From Lachnospiraceae bacterium (GTDB lineage: Bacteria > Bacillota > Clostridia > Lachnospirales > Lachnospiraceae), in contig CAJTCE010000013.1 in assembly GCA_910574745.1 (NCBI GenBank), positions 1 to 64,000 of the forward strand: 64,000 bases of DNA, in the 5' to 3' direction. How positions within the stretch are numbered: position 1 is the stretch's first letter; each line of letters opens with the position of its first letter. Made by a program: the position numbers and the translations under genes. The notes beneath the pieces were generated by a model. It saw only the letters and a program-made list of their open reading frames with translations. It searched no databases and was not told where the DNA came from. Positions 61,510 to 64,000 of this stretch are shown piece after piece.

Positions 61510-62439
61510 TTATTCTTCCTCCGGGCAGAATCTGTCCCTGTGGATTCCCTTTGCCAGATTATCATCATCGGAAATAATTGCCGTACCGATACCTTGCTTT
61601 GTAAAGATTTCCAAAAGCAGGCAATGGGGAACCCTTCCGTCCAAAATATGCACCCGGCTGACTCCTTCCTCAATAGCTGTGGTACAATTGTTCAGCTTGG
61701 GCAGCATGCCTCCGCCGATAATACCGCTGTTGATCAGCGCCTTTGCGTCTGAAGAAGTCAATCTGGAAATAAAGGTGTTTTTATCGTTAATATCCCGGTA
61801 TAGACCTTCAATGTCCGTTAAGAATACCAGCTTATCCGCCTTTACCGCTTTGGCAATGGCGCATGCGGCGTCATCCGCATTGATATTGTAGGTATGAAAA
61901 TCATCATCCAGACCTACCGGCGCTACAATAGGCAGAAAATCATTTTCCAGAAGATCATAAAGGATCTTGGCGTCCACCTCTTTAATATCTCCCACATATC
62001 CGATGTCCTTGCCGTCGGAATATTTTTTATCCACCTTTAACAGACCGCCGTCTTTTCCGCTGATGCCTACGGCCTTAACCCCAAGCTCCTGTACCATGGT
62101 AACCAGGCTTTTGTTGACCCTTCCCAAGACCATTTCTGCAATTTCCATGGTTTCCTCGTCGGTTACACGAAGGCCGCCCACAAATTCGGCTTCCTTTCCC
62201 ACCTTGCCTACCCATTTGCTGATGGCCTTTCCGCCGCCATGAACGATAATGGGCTTAAAGCCTACCAGCTTTAACAGGGTAACGTCTTTGATAACATTCT
62301 TTTGCAGTTCTTCATTGCTCATGGCGCTGCCGCCGTATTTTACAACGATGATCTTGCGGTTAAACCGCTGTATGTAAGGCAGGGCTTCTATTAAGACCTC
62401 CGCCTTTTTCATGACCTGTTCCATTTCTCTTTGTTCCAT
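61510..62439 (-). CDS. argB: Acetylglutamate kinase
   Basis: 309 residues from the ATG at 62439, with GAGGAG nine bases upstream. Amino-acid kinase fold: [13 protein letters not shown] (about 29-41), [11 protein letters not shown] (about 63-73), the [11 protein letters not shown] block (about 86-96) and [14 protein letters not shown] (about 186-199). It phosphorylates N-acetylglutamate in arginine synthesis. An N-terminal helix of about 20 residues is compatible with the hexameric, arginine-regulated type. Confidence 0.96.
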   Translation of the reverse strand: MEQREMEQVMKKAEVLIEALPYIQRFNRKIIVVKYGGSAMSNEELQKNVIKDVTLLKLVGFKPIIVHGGGKAISKWVGKVGKEAEFVGGLRVTDEETMEIAEMVLGRVNKSLVTMVQELGVKAVGISGKDGGLLKVDKKYSDGKDIGYVGDIKEVDAKILYDLLENDFLPIVAPVGLDDDFHTYNINADDAACAIAKAVKADKLVFLTDIEGLYRDINDKNTFISRLTSSDAKALINSGIIGGGMLPKLNNCTTAIEEGVSRVHILDGRVPHCLLLEIFTKQGIGTAIISDDDNLAKGIHRDRFCPEEE

Positions 62440-62508
62440 TTTTTCATTCTCCTCTTTATTTAACCAATTCTCCGGCATTTGCAAAGTTCTTAAACAAATG
62501 TTCCGAAG

Positions 62509-64000
62509 CTATTTCAGAAACCTTTTCAGCACAGACATGAAGATATTCATGTCAAGCGGCTTTGCAATATGGGCATTCATTCCGTTCTTTAAGGCCGCCT
62601 CCTTATCCTCCTCCAAAGCGTTGGCCGTCATGGCTATAATCGGTAAATCCTTAACATCCTTCCTTGGAAGGCTTCTGATGGTCCGCGTTGCTTCATAGCC
62701 GTCCATAATGGGCATCTGTATATCCATTAAAACCGCATCATAATAATTCTCTTCCGACGCATCCACCATGGATACCGCATCCGTTCCATCCGGCGCCGTT
62801 TCTACCAAAAAGCCCGCTTCCGTGAGAATTACTTCCGCTATTTCGCGGTTTAGCTCAATATCCTCCACCAGCAGGACACGCTTCCCATCAAAATTTTCCT
62901 TGAGCCATTCCGCTGTCTCTTCCTCTTTTTCAATAAGGTTGTTGGTTGCCAACAGGACAGATTTTAAATCGGACATAAAGAGCGGCTTTGCACAAAACGC
63001 CGTTACTCCCGCATCCTGTGCTTCTTCCTCAATGTCAGTCCAGTCATAAGCCGTTAAAATAATAATGGGCGCATCTTCTCCCACAGAACTGCGGATTTTT
63101 CTTGCGGTTTCCACACCGCTGGTTTCCGGCATCTGCCAGTCAATAATATAGGTATGGTAAGCATCCCCTTCCTCATAGGCTGATTTTGCACGATATATCG
63201 CCTCTCTGCCCGAGGTTGTCCACTCGGAACGCATACCGATCTGCTTTAACATTTTGCTGACGCTGTCGCAGGTATTAAAATCATCATCCACAACCAGCAC
63301 GCGCAGGCCTTCCAGCTCTTTGATCTGGGCTGCGTTCTTTTCGGTATTCTGCAGCTTCAGCCCCAGTTCTACGGTAAAGGTACTGCCCTTGCCGACCTCG
63401 CTTTCAACGCTGATTGTGCCGTTCATCATTTCCACATGGTTTTTGGTAATTGCCATGCCCAGTCCCGTTCCCTGAATGCCGTTTTGCGTCACGGTTGTCT
63501 CCCGCTCAAAGGGCTCAAAAATATGCTCCACAAAATTCTTGGACATACCGATACCGTTATCCTTAATGACAAAGATATAATCGCCGTATCCATGGCGGAA
63601 GGTGGTTTTCTGCATAATGCGGAAGGTAATGGTTCCGCCTGCAGGAGTGTATTTTACCGCATTGCTTAAAAGATTAATAAATATCTGGTTTAATTTCAAT
63701 GAATCCGCTATGACATCTTCATTGGCAACTTCAAAGGTATCAATAAATAATTCCAGCTGCTTTGCTTTTACCTGAGGCTGGATGATATTGACCAGATTAT
63801 GCATAAGCTCGGAAATGTTACACTCCTGCTCCTTAATCTGTACCTTTCCGCTTTCGATTCTGCTCATATCCAGAATATCGTTAATCAGGCTCAGCAGATG
63901 GTTGCTTGATGATAATACCTTCTGCAGACAATCCTTAACCTGATCCTTATTGTCAATATGGCTGACGGCAATGGTGGTAAATCCAATAATCGCATTCATG
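62509..64000 (-). CDS. Hybrid sensor histidine kinase/response regulator, C-terminal part only
   Basis: The window edge cuts the gene inside the DHp domain; the visible sequence starts in the MNAIIGF segment that follows the phospho-histidine, so that residue is outside. It then contains the HATPase domain with NLLSNAVKYTPAGG, DNGIGMSKNFVEHIFEPF and GTGLGMAI, and two receiver domains. The first (about residues 232-350 of the visible part) has the DDD pair and Asp288-like IIDWQMPETSG; the second (about 373-494) has LLVEDIELN and LMDIQMPIMDG. A phosphorelay role is expected; the input domain is not seen. Confidence 0.93.
   Translation of the reverse strand, partial: MNAIIGFTTIAVSHIDNKDQVKDCLQKVLSSSNHLLSLINDILDMSRIESGKVQIKEQECNISELMHNLVNIIQPQVKAKQLELFIDTFEVANEDVIADSLKLNQIFINLLSNAVKYTPAGGTITFRIMQKTTFRHGYGDYIFVIKDNGIGMSKNFVEHIFEPFERETTVTQNGIQGTGLGMAITKNHVEMMNGTISVESEVGKGSTFTVELGLKLQNTEKNAAQIKELEGLRVLVVDDDFNTCDSVSKMLKQIGMRSEWTTSGREAIYRAKSAYEEGDAYHTYIIDWQMPETSGVETARKIRSSVGEDAPIIILTAYDWTDIEEEAQDAGVTAFCAKPLFMSDLKSVLLATNNLIEKEEETAEWLKENFDGKRVLLVEDIELNREIAEVILTEAGFLVETAPDGTDAVSMVDASEENYYDAVLMDIQMPIMDGYEATRTIRSLPRKDVKDLPIIAMTANALEEDKEAALKNGMNAHIAKPLDMNIFMSVLKRFLK

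Overview
The window looks like a chromosomal segment of a low-to-mid GC Gram-positive clostridium, most likely a Lachnospiraceae member. The reasons are the A/G-rich ribosome binding sites (AGGAGG type), the ATG/GTG/TTG starts, a T-box leader on aspS, an OmpR-type regulator next to ABC exporters, a clostridial-type class D beta-lactamase, and the comEA/two-component/GerMN/comEC/holA gene order. No rRNA or tRNA gene was seen. This is a reading by eye without database searches.

Layout. 1-2.4 kb: a membrane-anchored GH3-like protein with a degenerate active site, then a gene-poor stretch holding a strong minus-strand promoter, a hairpin-ended putative small RNA and a tiny hydrophobic ORF. 2.5-8.2 kb: a LUD protein, a two-component system and an ABC-2 exporter module whose promoter carries four 11-nt-phased TTCAC boxes. 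8.4-12.8 kb: a minus-strand threonine/aspartate operon (ACT protein, homoserine dehydrogenase, ApgM-like probable homoserine kinase analogue, aspartokinase). 12.8-22.7 kb: an accessory, decayed region. It holds a type III toxin-antitoxin locus (CptIN-like, toxin frameshifted), a sigma/recombinase chimera, a cysteine-rich KTR protein, a GNAT, an MBL hydrolase, a TetR regulator with a well-defined operator-promoter, a deleted tnpV, several unrecognised gene fragments, and the intact WYL/YcaQ/RidA and MarR/flavin reductase units.

22.7-32.6 kb: a class D beta-lactamase lipoprotein, a ROK repressor, and a six-gene sugar operon (ChvE-type ABC importer, NagB-like isomerase, PfkB kinase, mutarotase). 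32.9-41 kb: AIM24, an ECF sigma/anti-sigma pair, an XRE membrane regulator, a cell-wall amidase, a LacI-family remnant, glyA, and an AT-rich pair of unknown secreted and membrane proteins. 41-45.5 kb: lipid kinase and PAP2 phosphatase, a 260-bp long inverted repeat, then T-box-controlled aspS. 45.5-51.7 kb: glycosyltransferase, mutY, 5'-nucleotidase, DUF1653, YqeY, holA. 51.9-58.2 kb: comEC, GerMN lipoprotein, WalKR-like two-component system and comEA, read as one operon from a good promoter. 58.3-64 kb: YdcZ-type transporter, orphan solute-binding protein, argD, argB and the C-terminal part of a large hybrid histidine kinase cut by the window edge.

The most unusual system is the type III toxin-antitoxin locus at 13.2-13.9 kb. 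It has a consensus promoter, two full 46-nt RNA repeats with compensatory changes in a hairpin, a leaky terminator, and then the toxin reading frame, which is interrupted by a single missing A in a poly-A run.
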